Part shown: positions 1 through 11,371 of the stretch, in pieces | Layout of the letters: each line of letters opens with the position of its first letter | Numbering within the stretch: position 1 is the stretch's first letter | Assembly (NCBI GenBank): GCA_910574455.1 | Contig: CAJSYZ010000010.1 | Coordinates: 1,144,770-1,208,769, forward strand | Direction of reading: 5' to 3' | Length of the DNA stretch: 64,000 nucleotides | Source: Trichaptum fuscoviolaceum | Taxonomy: Eukaryota; Basidiomycota; Agaricomycetes; Hymenochaetales; Trichaptaceae | Made by a program: the position numbers and the translations under genes | Notes under the pieces: generated by a model | What the model was told of the DNA's origin: nothing | The model's input: the letters and a program-made list of their open reading frames with translations, nothing else | Database searches by the model: none

Positions 1-371
<371 letters not shown>

Positions 372-929
372 TTGAAGCTAAGAGGATGAAAGAAAGGAGG
401 CTGAAGAGGTGACTGTGGTGTCATGTGCATGATGATGTGCAGTTCATATGCGTTGAGACAAAGCATGAGATAGCGCATGATCGGGGACATCAGAGAGCAC
501 ATAAAGGTGATCAGACACAAATCGCGGGTACGTTAACATCGTCTTCGACAAGATTGTTGACGATGAAGGCACTTACAAAGGTTACAAAGGGAAGAGTCGT
601 AAAGGCGGGTAGATGATGGACGTCGTAGGGCAAGATGCAACAAGGACTCCCTTCCCTATTTGTGCATTTGCGTGCCACAGCCTCGTTCAAATGCTATGTA
701 ATCCAAACCCTAAGCAAGTCACACCGATTCTAGAAGGCCCTAGCCCCTATATGTATATTTCAAGATATTTTATTCAATCCTACTCAAAACCACCTTATGA
801 TAATCACTATCCATATACACCTCGGAGATCATTATCTTTCTCGGAGTTCACTGGAGATGTGCTTTGAAGAATTGAGCTGTCATGCACAGATTGACTCCAA
901 ATGAGTATCTTGGTCACAATCTTTCATAT
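372..929. other. Intergenic, 5' of UBC4 and 3' of the GH1 gene
   Basis: No reading frame here has intron-exon structure or recognisable sequence. It presumably holds the UBC4 promoter and the 3' untranslated region of the glucosidase gene. I see no repeat or RNA gene. Confidence 0.6.
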
Positions 930-3729
930 CTAGCGATAAGACTCACACAGGGCAATCGCCGACCGCTTGTACGACCTCTCCTGGGTTGTGTAGTTTACAT
1001 ACTGGATGCCAAACCTGTGTATATGGAAGCCGTCAGATGATCCGGGCAGATGGCAGCCTGTGCAGCAGTGCTAAAGGTCACTGACCTCGTTGTCAGACCA
1101 GCGGCCCATTCAGCATTGTCGACCATCGCTATATCGTGCATTCCAAGTAGATCGCTGATCAGAAGAAGATTAACACGTAGTTCGGTAGATCTTACCCCAT
1201 GAGAAGGCACCCGCAAGAGGAATACCATCTTCGTGGATTGACAAGAGTGCCTCGCCGAGATAGGTCATAAAATAGTCTGTGGATGATGTGTCACACATCG
1301 GGTCATGAAAAAACGATTGCCCACGCACTTGTCCTGTCGGAGTCATCTAATACGCGGAATAAATCTGTCCTCAGTCCCTCCTCGGGCTGAGTAAAGCCAT
1401 ATTCAGAGATGTACTATGATTTCGCACAAAATAAGTCAGCAAGCCAGTATTTAAGGTAGATATGGCAGAACATATCTCACAATCTTCTTCGTGGGCCACC
1501 GCTGCTGGATAGCCTTCAACGCCCATCGGAGTCCATCAGGCCTCGCCATAAGCCAATCTGATCCTGGATCAGCTGCGATCCCGGCCGGCCAGCCAGCATT
1601 GGAATCAAATTCTTGCGTGATCGAGCATGCTGGCCAGTTAACATCCTCCATATTTGCCAAGCAATTTGCGAGACCCTCTGGAGGCGCAGCTGCCCACAGG
1701 CTTCAATGGCTTCAGTCATATTCATCTTAGTCTTCGATTTACGAGGTAGACTTACTTCGTATATGCGTCAATGGCATAAAAGTCCGCAGAGCCTACAGAT
1801 ATTCAAACATCATTAGTCAACCAGTGATTACACTCGATTACGGAACTGCCAAACCTTTGATGTCTTCCTGCTCTTCCTTCGTGAGGCGAGGCAAGAATGA
1901 CTCTGGTACGGTTTGTTTCACGAGCTCCGACCAATCGCCGGAACCGTAGACCGGTTCCGAGAACATGCCAATCCCGAACTGAGTGCACCGTTCAGTTGCC
2001 TCAGCGTCCTCGGTCGAGTTCGCTCGCCAAGGTTGACATCTATTACTCGGTAAGAAGAATGCACTATAACGTTTGTCATACAAAACGTACACATATCCGT
2101 CATTCTTATATGCGATTTCTCCGGAGATATTCATGGAGCGGAAAGCTTTGACAGCACCGGCATGAGCCTTTACTGTTAACGCAGTAGTCATACATTGTCA
2201 AAACCTAATGTAGAACGAAGGGAGAGGACATACTTAAGTTGTAAGCACATTGGAAGAAAGCAGAGCTGGAGTTAACACCAGGTGCCAGTGTAGAGTCTGT
2301 TAATCAAAGGAGATGAGCTTCAGCAATGCATGTGGTACGAAAGTTGAAGGTGCGACGCACTGAAAGGGTAGAGTTGTAATTGGCCACAATAAACGTGTGG
2401 CTCGTTGAACGTATACCATGTCTTGACCCTACCGTTGAAAGCTTTGAAGACTGTCGTAGCGTAGCTAACATACGATCATTGTAAGTGATCGAAAAGGGAC
2501 TGAATGTCTGGTACTGACTTGATAAAGTCGTCAACTATTTTTGGCGAGGTGAAACCTCCGTAATAAGCTGATAGTGCGAGGGGAACGTCCCAATGGACTA
2601 CGAGTGAAATGATAAGTGTTTTCGCTAATCACAGACAGAGAAAGGGAAGGAAGCTCACACAAAGTTACAACCGGGTTAACGCCAAGCGAATTCGAATAGT
2701 CAATCACTTGATAAATCGTATTAATTTAATCAGCTCACAGGACGGGTGAAGGACTTACTGTCAGAATAATGATCCAAGCCTGCCTGATTAAGCGGAGAGC
2801 CCTTCGTCCCGAATGGAAAGATTCGGGCCCAGGAGATGCTTCGCGAAGGCAAGAAGACAAGCATAACCGTTAAAACGTTTTTCGCCATCGGAACCGCCGC
2901 GAAGAGAAGAAAAGACGAGCTCCACTTACGAGAAGGAATGATCAGTCACACCCAGCGCGGCGACGCGGGCCGTGTCTTCTTTGTATAAGAAGTACTGCAG
3001 GTCGGTGATATCACCTGAACAAATCGTGGATCATACATTATAACTTAGAATGCGGATAAAATTGTGTTGTAAGGTTTACCATTCGTTCCGTCTGCTACGA
3101 CGCCTTGTAGGAAAGAACCGTATATGAGCGCTACTAATTCGTCGCTGGACTATTGGGTATCTACCTGGATGTCTTGGTCCCCAATCCCAGCCCGTAGGTC
3201 CTTTGCCTTCACTCTTGGCTGCTCCTTCTACTTGGTACGCAGCCGTTGCAACGCCAAATTTGAATCCTTTCGGGAATTTCAGATTAGGAAATATCGCTGT
3301 CGGCTGGGGCGCGAACCAGCTGGGATAGAGTGCAGGAGGTGGCGAAGGAAGTATGATCGGCGTTTCCGGTACCACTGTTGTCGTGATAGAGGGCGATTCA
3401 ACTGGTCCAACCTTATGTGTAGAATAAACGTCAGCTCAACGGGTGTGACAGTATTAGGAAACTGTTACAAGGTCCCAAAGTTGCTCCAAACATTCGTCTG
3501 TGAAGCATTCCGGAATGGATCCAATAGGCGGAAACGATGCACTTTGCCCAGGCGTCACTGCAGAGGTCACTGTAGACGCTGGTGCCGAAGCGATAGTCGT
3601 TGGTGTAAAACTTGGTGATTGAGAATGCGTTGCTGATATTGTAGAGCCAGAGCTGAAAGCTGAAGTACCTGCAGCACGAACAGACAAGATCACCAAAGGC
3701 AAGATCCCAAAGACTCGTAAAGGAGGCAT
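930..3729 (-). CDS. Secreted glycoside hydrolase family 1 beta-glucosidase, many introns
   Basis: Beta-glucosidase-type retaining hydrolase, probably extracellular, releasing terminal glucose from cellobiose or aryl-glucosides. Exon 1 encodes a signal peptide ([21 protein letters not shown]) and a Ser/Thr/Pro-rich stretch, then the GH1 barrel starts with [19 protein letters not shown]. Other signatures in order: [40 protein letters not shown], the acid/base glutamate in [13 protein letters not shown] (near 2400), the block from [20 protein letters not shown] to [10 protein letters not shown], then [13 protein letters not shown] (near 1400), [24 protein letters not shown], and the stop at 930-932. 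The nucleophile motif reads SEYGF where the classical GH1 motif is TENG. One exon is only 12 nt (3080-3091, reading DGTN between HP and GDI). The start ATG is chosen because it begins the signal peptide. Divergent from RPA3 over a 559 bp spacer. Substrate specificity is not deducible here. Confidence 0.9.
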
Positions 3730-4129
3730 AGCTGATCAGTCGTCAAGAGCTGGTCTCTGAAAACTTGCAAGCGAACCGATCGAACATATATAATGCCGAG
3801 TCGCAGAAACAGATGAAACGGGCAGTTTTAGGCGACCTAATGACAAGCTTTGAGCGCATCAGTCCACGGAGAAGCTCAGGCTCGCTTGAGCATCGAAGTT
3901 GCTCAAGAATTCCAAAAGATCCACATGATCTTCGCAGTGACGAGCTAAGGCATCGCAATATATAAAGTTATGCGTTCCTGCGGACATCGTAGTCGAGCAC
4001 GGTCCGCTGGTGTGAGATGGGGGAGCAATCTGCGCAGGCATGAGATAAGTTGTTGTGGGTAAGAAGTAGAGGAGTGACCTGGCACGGAGAAATATGTACA
4101 GTCTTTACCGGTCAGTGCTAAATTTAGCA

Positions 4130-4140
4130 CGACGCGTCGC
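4130..4140 (+). promoter_or_regulatory. MluI cell-cycle box in the RPA3 promoter
   Basis: CGACGCGTCGC, containing ACGCGT (4132-4137), lies 149 bp upstream of the RPA3 start codon. In yeasts ACGCGT is the MBF binding site that drives G1/S genes. The same 10-mer GACGCGTCGC is found upstream of separase and of one XPA-like gene in this window. Function is inferred. Confidence 0.55.
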
Positions 4141-4288
4141 ACTCAGGCTGCGGCAGCGAGTCGCGGGCACAGTCCTCAGCCATCAAGCTGAGTCGCGTCT
4201 TGTCCTCTAACCACCATCTCCACTACCTCTCTCGCTAAAATTTGAACCTTTCCAAAGGCTTCTCAACGGGCCTACTCCTTTGTCTATA

Positions 4289-4792
4289 ATGGACGTATCA
4301 CCACGAGTTAATTCAGCCCGTATGGGGAATTTCGTCGGGCAAACAGTTCGCTTAGTCTGTAAAGTGGAACGCGTATGTTGATCACTTTATTCGTCCCTCT
4401 TCACGACTTTGAGCTTACGTCGGATAATTTGTGCTTCTATAGGTAAAGGGCATGTCCGCTATAGTGCGCGCAAGTGATCAGGGTCAAGTTGAGATCAAAA
4501 TGCCTGTGGTATGCAATAGACATTTTATAGTCTAAAGGTTATGCATTAACGGGTGATCTGGGGGACGTTAGGCAGACCAACTGCAAGATACCTTCGTTGA
4601 GGTAATTGGGACAGTAGAAGATGCGAATGTCATTAAAATGCAGGCTTGTGTGAACATGGGATCCGACTTAGGTGAGCTCATTAGCGCAAGTGCTCAAAGG
4701 ACTGCGAAAACTTAGCCAGACAATTAGACATGAGCATCGTGGACGAGTGTATCGAGCTAACACACGATCCACGATTCTCAAGCATGTTCTGA
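4289..4792 (+). CDS. RPA3: Replication protein A 14 kDa subunit (RPA3 family)
   Basis: Small OB-fold subunit of the heterotrimeric single-strand DNA-binding complex RPA, needed for replication, repair and recombination; nuclear. Four exons join cleanly in frame: 4289-4372, 4443-4508, 4572-4671 and 4728-4792 (84+66+100+65 nt), giving 104 residues, the usual size for this subunit. Family-typical stretches: PRVNSARMGNFVGQTVRLVCKV at the N-terminus, a middle strand ASDQGQVEIKM, DTFVEVIGTVEDANVIKM, and a C-terminal helix around MSIVDECIELTHDPRFSSMF. Introns are 63-70 bp (56 bp for the last) with GT-AG borders. The promoter carries a cell-cycle box 149 bp upstream, fitting S-phase expression. Confidence 0.9.
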
Positions 4793-5134
4793 TTCCCTTT
4801 AACCTCTTCGCTCTTCCGGTATTCATCCAATGATTTCATGTACTGATAGCAATGCTGTATTTTCATTCAGAATGACATCTTATAATTGTTTGTCCCCACA
4901 TTCATCTTCAGAAACATATGTTCCTCTATTCATCACAGGTCTATTACACTACTATGACTCGATTGTCTTCCTTTTCATCATCAGTCGTACAACAAAACCG
5001 GCGTCACGTATCTTTCACTGCGCTAAACTTGCGTTAAATAGTCTTCCACCCACTCTGCGCGCAACCGAGCATACCCCTAAAGTAACTCGTGCTGCTCAGT
5101 AAACAACGGGACAGCATTCGAAGCGCGTGACTTA
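4793..5134. other. Convergent intergenic spacer between RPA3 and ABCE1
   Basis: 3' ends of two convergent genes face each other. Only AT-rich presumed 3' untranslated sequence is seen. Confidence 0.6.
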
Positions 5135-7374
5135 TCACTCCTCGAGGAAGAAGTAATTTCCGGCCGCTGATGAAGGGACGGACGTTAGAGCAGTCCTTAG
5201 TCACGGAAATTGGCCCAACTTACACTTCTGCTCCCTGTCCTTCACACTATGCATCTTATTCACTCTCGGGCGGAAGTTGGTCGGGTCTCTGCGGAAGGTG
5301 ATCTCGAGCGAAGCAAGGAATTTGTTCATCCCCGTCAACAACGACTGTGGGGGTGTCGCTGTCGCAGAAAGAGCAGGCTTGCCTTCGAACACGATGACTC
5401 GGTCAGCGAGGTATGTCGCCATGATGAAGTCGTGCTCGATGATAAATGCAGTTTTCTTCGCGTGTAAAATGAAGCGTTTCATGACCTTGCTTGCGATGAT
5501 ACGCTGTTCGGAGTCCAGGAAGCTAAGCAAGAAAGATGAGTACATTTGAAAGTGCAAATGAACGAAGGAGGCGCTTCTTACGAGCTTGGTTCGTCGATGA
5601 GGAACACAGACACATTAGGCTTGCCGAGAGCAAGGCAGATGGCAACTCGTTGGAGCTCTCCTCCCGAAAGGGTCTTCACCTCCTGGTCCATGATATTTTC
5701 CAGACTCATTGGCTTCAGGACATCCGTTTGGAACTGCGGGTGCATGAAGGCCTGCTTGATCTGCTTCAGGAGCAGCATGCGGACAGTGCCAGGGAACTTG
5801 GGGGAGATTGTCTGAGGCTTGAGAGAGACAGCGAAGGCCTGCTTATCGGTCTCGACGTCCGGCGTATCACCCGCGAGCAGCTTCACGAATGTTGTCTTTC
5901 CCATCCCATTCTCGCCCAACATGACGATGATTTCAGAGTCCGTGAATGAGCCCGCTTCAACGGTCAGCTTGAACGACCCAAGTGTCTTTGTCATTGCTGG
6001 ATACGTGTATTGCCGTGTTTTGTCGAGTATGAGCTCCTCGGCGTTCTCGACCATCTTGAACGATAGAGAGTCTTCACGGAATCGCAAGTTCTCGGTCGGG
6101 ATGAAGCCATCAAGGAAGATATTGATACCTAAGGAAGAGTGAGAGACTGCAAAGCCATTTTCAATCACGACCACCCACCTTCACGGACAGAGTAGGGCAT
6201 AGTCACTACACCGTACATCGATGGTTTACCGTATAAACAGCACACAAAGTCCGAAAGGTAGTCGAGTACCGATAAATCGTGCTCGACAGCGATAACATAG
6301 CAGTCAGGACGCAATAACGATCGGATGACTTCTGCGGCCCTTAAGCGCTGCTTGACATCGAGGTAACTTGACGGCTCGTCGAACATATATCTGCAAGCCG
6401 ATCAGGAAAGATTATAGACAGAAACGTAAGGCTACTCACACATCGGCCTTCTGAATACACGACATTGCAATAGCGAACCGCTGTAACTCTCCTCCAGACA
6501 ATTGTCCCACCTGCCGCTCCAGCACTTCGTTCAGTTCTAGCTCATCGCACATTTTCTGCTTGTTGTCTAATTCTAGCTTGGAATCCAGCATCTGTGAGAC
6601 AGTAAGGCTACCCTTGATCGCCCGAGGGATGTGGTCGACATATTGCGGCTTGATGAGTGCCTTTAGGTTGTCTTCGAGCACTTTGGTGAAGTAGTTTTGG
6701 AGCTCGGAACCACGGAAATATTTTAAGATCTCCTGCCAGTCCGGCGGATCCTAGAGAATAGATTAGGATCGACCAACATCAATACACAGACTCTCGCTCA
6801 CATCGTATCGGCCAAGGTTTGGCTTCAGCTTTCCAGCTAAGATCTTAAGAGCGGTGCTCTTCCCGATACCGTTCGTACCCACAAGCCCTAACACCTGACC
6901 AGGACGCGGCGTTGGTAGACGATGAAGTTTGAAGGCATTTGCTGTGTAACGATGCGTAACTTGAGATTCTAAGTCCGTTGGTAAGTTGATGATGGCGATC
7001 GCTTCGAAGGGGCATCTAGGAATGTACGCGTTAATGTGTTACATGCATATAGTGAATGAAGCGCACTTCTTAACACATATACCGCATCCTATACACAGGA
7101 ATTCTGAAATGAACGCAATTTTGTCGCTCGGCTTCACCTCAATGCACAACTTCCCTACATGAACGTTGAGAGCAAGATTATACGGAAGGACGTCAAGAAT
7201 TCTTACCCATTTTTACCACCGGACAAGACTGCATACAAAATATGTCATCAGTTGTCGAGCGCATTGAATCCTGAAAGTAGAGCTACAACGAACTTTTTTG
7301 CATTCTTGCGCACATCGCTTTGGTTTACACCTGTTAGAATCTACAATTGCGATTCTTGTGATTTTGTCCGACAT
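5135..7374 (-). CDS. RLI1: ABCE1/Rli1 ribosome-recycling iron-sulfur ATPase
   Basis: Essential twin-ABC ATPase that splits post-termination ribosomes with eRF1/Pelota and takes part in initiation; cytosolic. The N-terminus [27 protein letters not shown] holds the first cysteines of the two 4Fe-4S clusters. The first nucleotide-binding domain shows [17 protein letters not shown] and the Walker B region near 6370-6480. The second shows [19 protein letters not shown] (Walker A, near 5890), [19 protein letters not shown] (signature) and a DEPSS Walker B end. The C-terminus runs [16 protein letters not shown] then, after a last intron, [10 protein letters not shown] and a stop at 5135-5137, the expected family ending. 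I chose the ATG at 7372-7374. An in-frame ATG eight codons upstream would add residues that the family lacks. Confidence 0.95.
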
Positions 7375-7560
7375 GATGGTCGAGGTTGTGCTCAACAAAC
7401 TCGAGAAGTGGGATTCGTTCTGACTTTTGAATTATGTAACAATATCCGCCGACTCGTCGACCGGCGGAACCGCTTCTTCACGTTGACTTGACTTGACTTG
7501 ACTTGACAGTTTATCGAACTCCTTTCTTGTCTTCGCAAACTCGATTTCTGGCTTTCAAAA
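7375..7560. promoter_or_regulatory. Bidirectional promoter shared by RLI1 and the PIN4-like gene
   Basis: Only 186 bp separate the two divergent start codons, so both promoters must overlap. It contains a GC-rich inverted repeat at 7446-7467 (CCGCCG ... CGGCGG arms around a 10-base centre) and five tandem TTGAC units at 7483-7507. No clear TATA box is seen. Role of these motifs is unknown. Confidence 0.6.
7483..7507 (+). repeat. Five perfect tandem copies of TTGAC
   Basis: A 25-bp pentanucleotide microsatellite inside the RLI1/PIN4 divergent promoter, 53 bp upstream of the PIN4-like start codon. Confidence 0.9.
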
Positions 7561-8221
7561 ATGGCAAAGAAAGGGGGAGACAAGAAGTCCTCGGGAGCGA
7601 AGAAAGGAGGCGGTGGAGACGAGAAGGAATCAAAGGTAGAATATCGTTGGTCAACATGTATCGATTACAACAGATGCTGAGTTCATCGATATCGTTTATT
7701 GCATTTCATTAATTCATTAGGCAGCTGGGAGCCTAAAGCCTGCTACTGCAGTCAATGTGCGCCATATTCTATGTGAGAAACACTCGAAAGCAATGGAGGC
7801 TCTCGAAAAAATCCAGGTCAGATATCTGTACTTTTGAGACAGGCGATCGTTCACAATTCACAATACGACGCGCCGCCCGTGTTACAGTCTGGACAGTCGT
7901 TTGATAAAGTTGCTCAAGAGTACTCCGAAGACAAAGCCAAAGGTAACAACGAGTTATGTGTCATCGATTAGCCACTTTCTACTTATGCGTTGCGTCGCAT
8001 TAGCTGGAGGAAGCCTGGGATGGATGATTAGAGGGTCCATGGTCGTGAGTCGCATTCATCTTGACCTGCCTTCAGAATAGATTGAACTATGTATCTGACA
8101 GGGCCCATTTCAAGAAGCAGCGTTTGCTCTACAGCCTTCGACAGTGAACAAGCCTGTCCTTTCGCCATTGGTCAAGACCACATTCGGATACCATATAATC
8201 ATGGTTGAGGGTCGGCGTTAA
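7561..8221 (+). CDS. Parvulin-type peptidyl-prolyl cis-trans isomerase, Pin4/Par14 class
   Basis: Small parvulin that isomerises prolyl bonds. Par14 homologues act in the nucleus, in ribosome biogenesis and with chromatin. The N-terminus [19 protein letters not shown] is the short basic, Gly/Lys-rich tail that marks Par14 rather than Pin1, which carries a WW domain. The rotamase domain follows in several exons: [60 protein letters not shown], and [15 protein letters not shown] ending at the TAA 8219-8221. No WW domain is encoded upstream. Introns are short. The start ATG begins the conserved basic tail. It shares a 186 bp promoter region with RLI1, suggesting joint expression with translation genes (inference). 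Confidence 0.9.
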
Positions 8222-9396
8222 GCACTAGACCGTATTTCCTTCAATTGTCTTGCTTTTATGCCCGTCAAGGTCCATGTATTTGTATGTTCAACACTATCTG
8301 CGAGCTTTGATATATATCCCGAGATGCCATAGGTCTCAGTTTACGCATACCCGTCTGCTTATACATCCGCACTCAAGTTGAGCAATGCTCAAGGTCAAAA
8401 GTCTGGGACAAAGCCCGATTTTACCCATCGGACTCCGGGTTTGTCAAAGCAAGGAAGCAATGTGTTGCCAACGCCTATAAGGTGAGTCTTTATAAATCAT
8501 ATACTACATAGCTTGCCGACGCTGTCGATGAGTGGTACAGGCATGAGTGCTCGAAATCCCTGTGATTAAGAGTCTGCGTCTGGCTTTCAAGCCATGGACT
8601 TGCAGCTCATGTTCTCGCCAGGATTGAAGATAGGTTATTGAGTATGTGATACACTACTCTGGGACTTTGGGGCGCTTCAAGTTGTATGAATGGTTTTCTA
8701 TTTTATTTTCTTCTATTTTTAGTGCGTGGGAACCCCAAATCTCGGGCAAATTTGGAGGACATCACTGGCACGTCGACTGAAGCTACCACTTTCTACTCAT
8801 GGTGCGGGCTGTGACTAGGTCTGGGCACAACACTCTGATAATCAGCGGCTGCTTTCATGGAATTTAGCGTTTCAATTCCTCGTAGTACCCAAATGCGGCC
8901 TGACCCTGGGCCAGTGCTAAGTACTAAGTACACGGGGACCCATTGCCAAACTGTTCTTCAACACAATATTCTGTCAGAGAGTGGAACACTTACTATTGCT
9001 CTATGTGATAAACCTATTAAATCGCTTTGCACTGCAGTCCATGAACGCTCTGGCTTATCTTATCTCCGTCGGACTATCTTATCTCTCTACTAGTATTTGA
9101 AAGCGCCGCATCTCTGTATCTCGTGCTCTTCCGTGTCTCGGATAAGTCCTTGAACCCCTCTATCTGTTGCGAGTTTGTTCTCAGACAGTCCATAGACTCC
9201 GAGAACATACCGGCAGAGTCATCCTCCATCTGTTGCTTACATGCAAATAATCACAAATATCTTATAGTAAATGATATATCAGGACGCTGTGGTCTATCGA
9301 ACCCCAGACAGGCCCACCATCGAGTCGTTGCCCCCTCCCCCTATAACACTGCTGGACCACCGCTCCTCCCTTCATCCAGGAACTAAGAGTGTTATA
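8222..9396. other. Intergenic, about 1.2 kb
   Basis: Downstream of PIN4 and upstream of the F-box gene. Short open frames here lack splice-supported continuation and resemble nothing I know. The 5' untranslated region or an extra first exon of the F-box gene may lie near 9270-9396. Confidence 0.5.
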
Positions 9397-11080
9397 ATGG
9401 TGATTATATTTGTGGTTATTAGGAGTTGGTGTTCTACGAGCTTACGAATTGCTATCAAGTCTAAGCGACCCGTACCGGAAGACGACGAGGCGTCAGTCAA
9501 AAGGCAGCGGAAAGAGCAGGCCGAAAACGTTTCCAAGGACACTCTGGAAGGCACTAAAGGTTAGGGTACCAGTACTTTTCTAATGCGGGACATTTTTCTT
9601 ATTGCCTTGTTACAGAATCCGATGACAGTCGACAGCCTGTGGAGGACCCAAAACCCAGTCATGCTACCCCAAGCAAGCTCGAAAGCATACCTTTCGATGT
9701 TCTTGTTGTACTTGCTTCAGGGTTGAGCACCGCGGATCTACTCAACTTGGCACGGACTTCTAGTGCTTTAAGAGCCACGCTCATGTCGAGCTCTTCCAGT
9801 TCCATCTGGCGTGCGGCGCGACGACACATGGGTATACCGGATGGCCCAGATGATCTGAATGAGCCGTTGTTCGCTAAGATTCTTTTTGGCGAAACCTGCT
9901 TCGTGAGTGAAACCCATTTACTTCAATTCCTTCAATATAAATGTGTCCTTCACCTGTCTTACCGCCTCTTTCCTCGATACCAGCTCTGCGAAGGAAAGGG
10001 GGACTATAGAGTTTTGGAGCAGAAGCTTCGCCTCTGCGAAGACTGCTATTATGACAAGTAAGCTCATGCTATTGTTCTCAATTCATAATCTATTTACTGA
10101 CGACAAATTTGTCATAGATCTCATGCTATTGACAAGTTAATTGACGATCATTACGATGAAGTGAGGCAGTATATTAATTTGCCTTTGAAAGAACTCTTCC
10201 CAAAAAGTAAAATAGGTATGTTCTGGTATCAATCCGTTGACCTTCGACTGAATGAAGGGCTACGTAGTTAAGGACGGGTTTCCAGACACGAAACCTGACT
10301 TAGATGAGGATGAGGACATTGCCGAATACCGCTGTTATGATTCGGACGCCTTTCGCGCAGTTGTGGATGAGTACTTGTCGTATCCCTCAGGGTCCCAGAA
10401 AAGGGAACAGTTCATCAAAGCAAGGAAGGAATACGTTAAAGCCGTTCAGGAAGTGAGTCTGTGTAGTATCTTTTATCTCGGCGCAATCTTACGGACTTTT
10501 GTTAGCATGTCAAGGCGGTCAAGTCGTGGTGCAAGAGAGAGGAAATGACTGTTCGAGACGAGTGAGTATTGATCACATTTTGTGGTTCTTGAAGTTAGGG
10601 CTCACGGATTTAAAAGGATAATGCAAAGGTTGAAGGATCTCAACTACAGTGGCGTAGACTTAGACTATGAGAGTGACAACTGGGAAGAAAAGTGTAATTG
10701 GGATGCACTCGTGAAGGATTACAGGCCTTTAACATCTACGAGTGAGAGTAAATTTATCTGGGCGATTATTATAGCTCATATATATATTGTCCCAACGTCA
10801 ACTACTCACAGGGTGGCAGAAGATCCTTCCAAAATTGAAGGATCTGATAGAGGTCCGCAGAGAAACTAAGATTCGCCGCGACTACGCTCTCGCATTCTGC
10901 GGCGGGGATCAGGACGAGGCTGAGAGATGGCTCGGAAGTGATAACGACGAATACCACGGGTTCGACGAGGACGAAATGGATTCCAGTGGTCCGGAAGACA
11001 TTGAAAAGGAAATGTACCTCGCAGGATTTGGTCATTTCGTCAATTCTTATGCAGCACAACAGAATGACGATTGGTTTTAA
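9397..11080 (+). CDS. F-box domain protein (start uncertain)
   Basis: Probable substrate-recognition subunit of an SCF ubiquitin ligase. A basic, charged N-terminal segment (SKRPVPEDDEASVKRQRKEQ) is joined over a short intron to ESDDSRQPVEDPKPSH, then to the F-box: LESIPFDVLVVLASGLSTAD, LLNLARTSSALRATLM and SSSIWRAARRHMGIPDGP. After further exons (LCEGKGDYRVLEQKLRLCEDCYYDK, IDKLIDDHYDEVRQYINLPLKELFPKSK) the C-terminus is acidic, running from WQKILPKLKDLIEVRRE through EDEMDSSGPEDIEKEMY to the TAA at 11078-11080. The acidic tail has no named domain. The start is unsure: 9397 is the nearest in-frame ATG, but its first residues are odd, so an upstream exon is possible. Target proteins are unknown. 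This architecture is common in Agaricomycetes, where F-box families are expanded. Confidence 0.7.
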
Positions 11081-11371
11081 AGTATATTTGCTTCCTATTT
11101 CAAATCATGTATTATGGGATTCTGTCGTGCCTGCGCTTCATTTGTCTTGGTATTTTCAAAAGATGTATAAAATAAGATAGGTAAATGTGAACTGTATATC
11201 TTACACTAAATAAGGATAAAAATCATACCGTTGGATCTTCCACCAAGAAGTTAATTGACTATTGCTTTCATGTGAATGATTTGACAGGAGACGTTATACA
11301 CGCATGACAAGCAATACTATGGAATTAGTATAATGAATATTTAGCTCGCATTGAGCGTATCAATATGTTTG

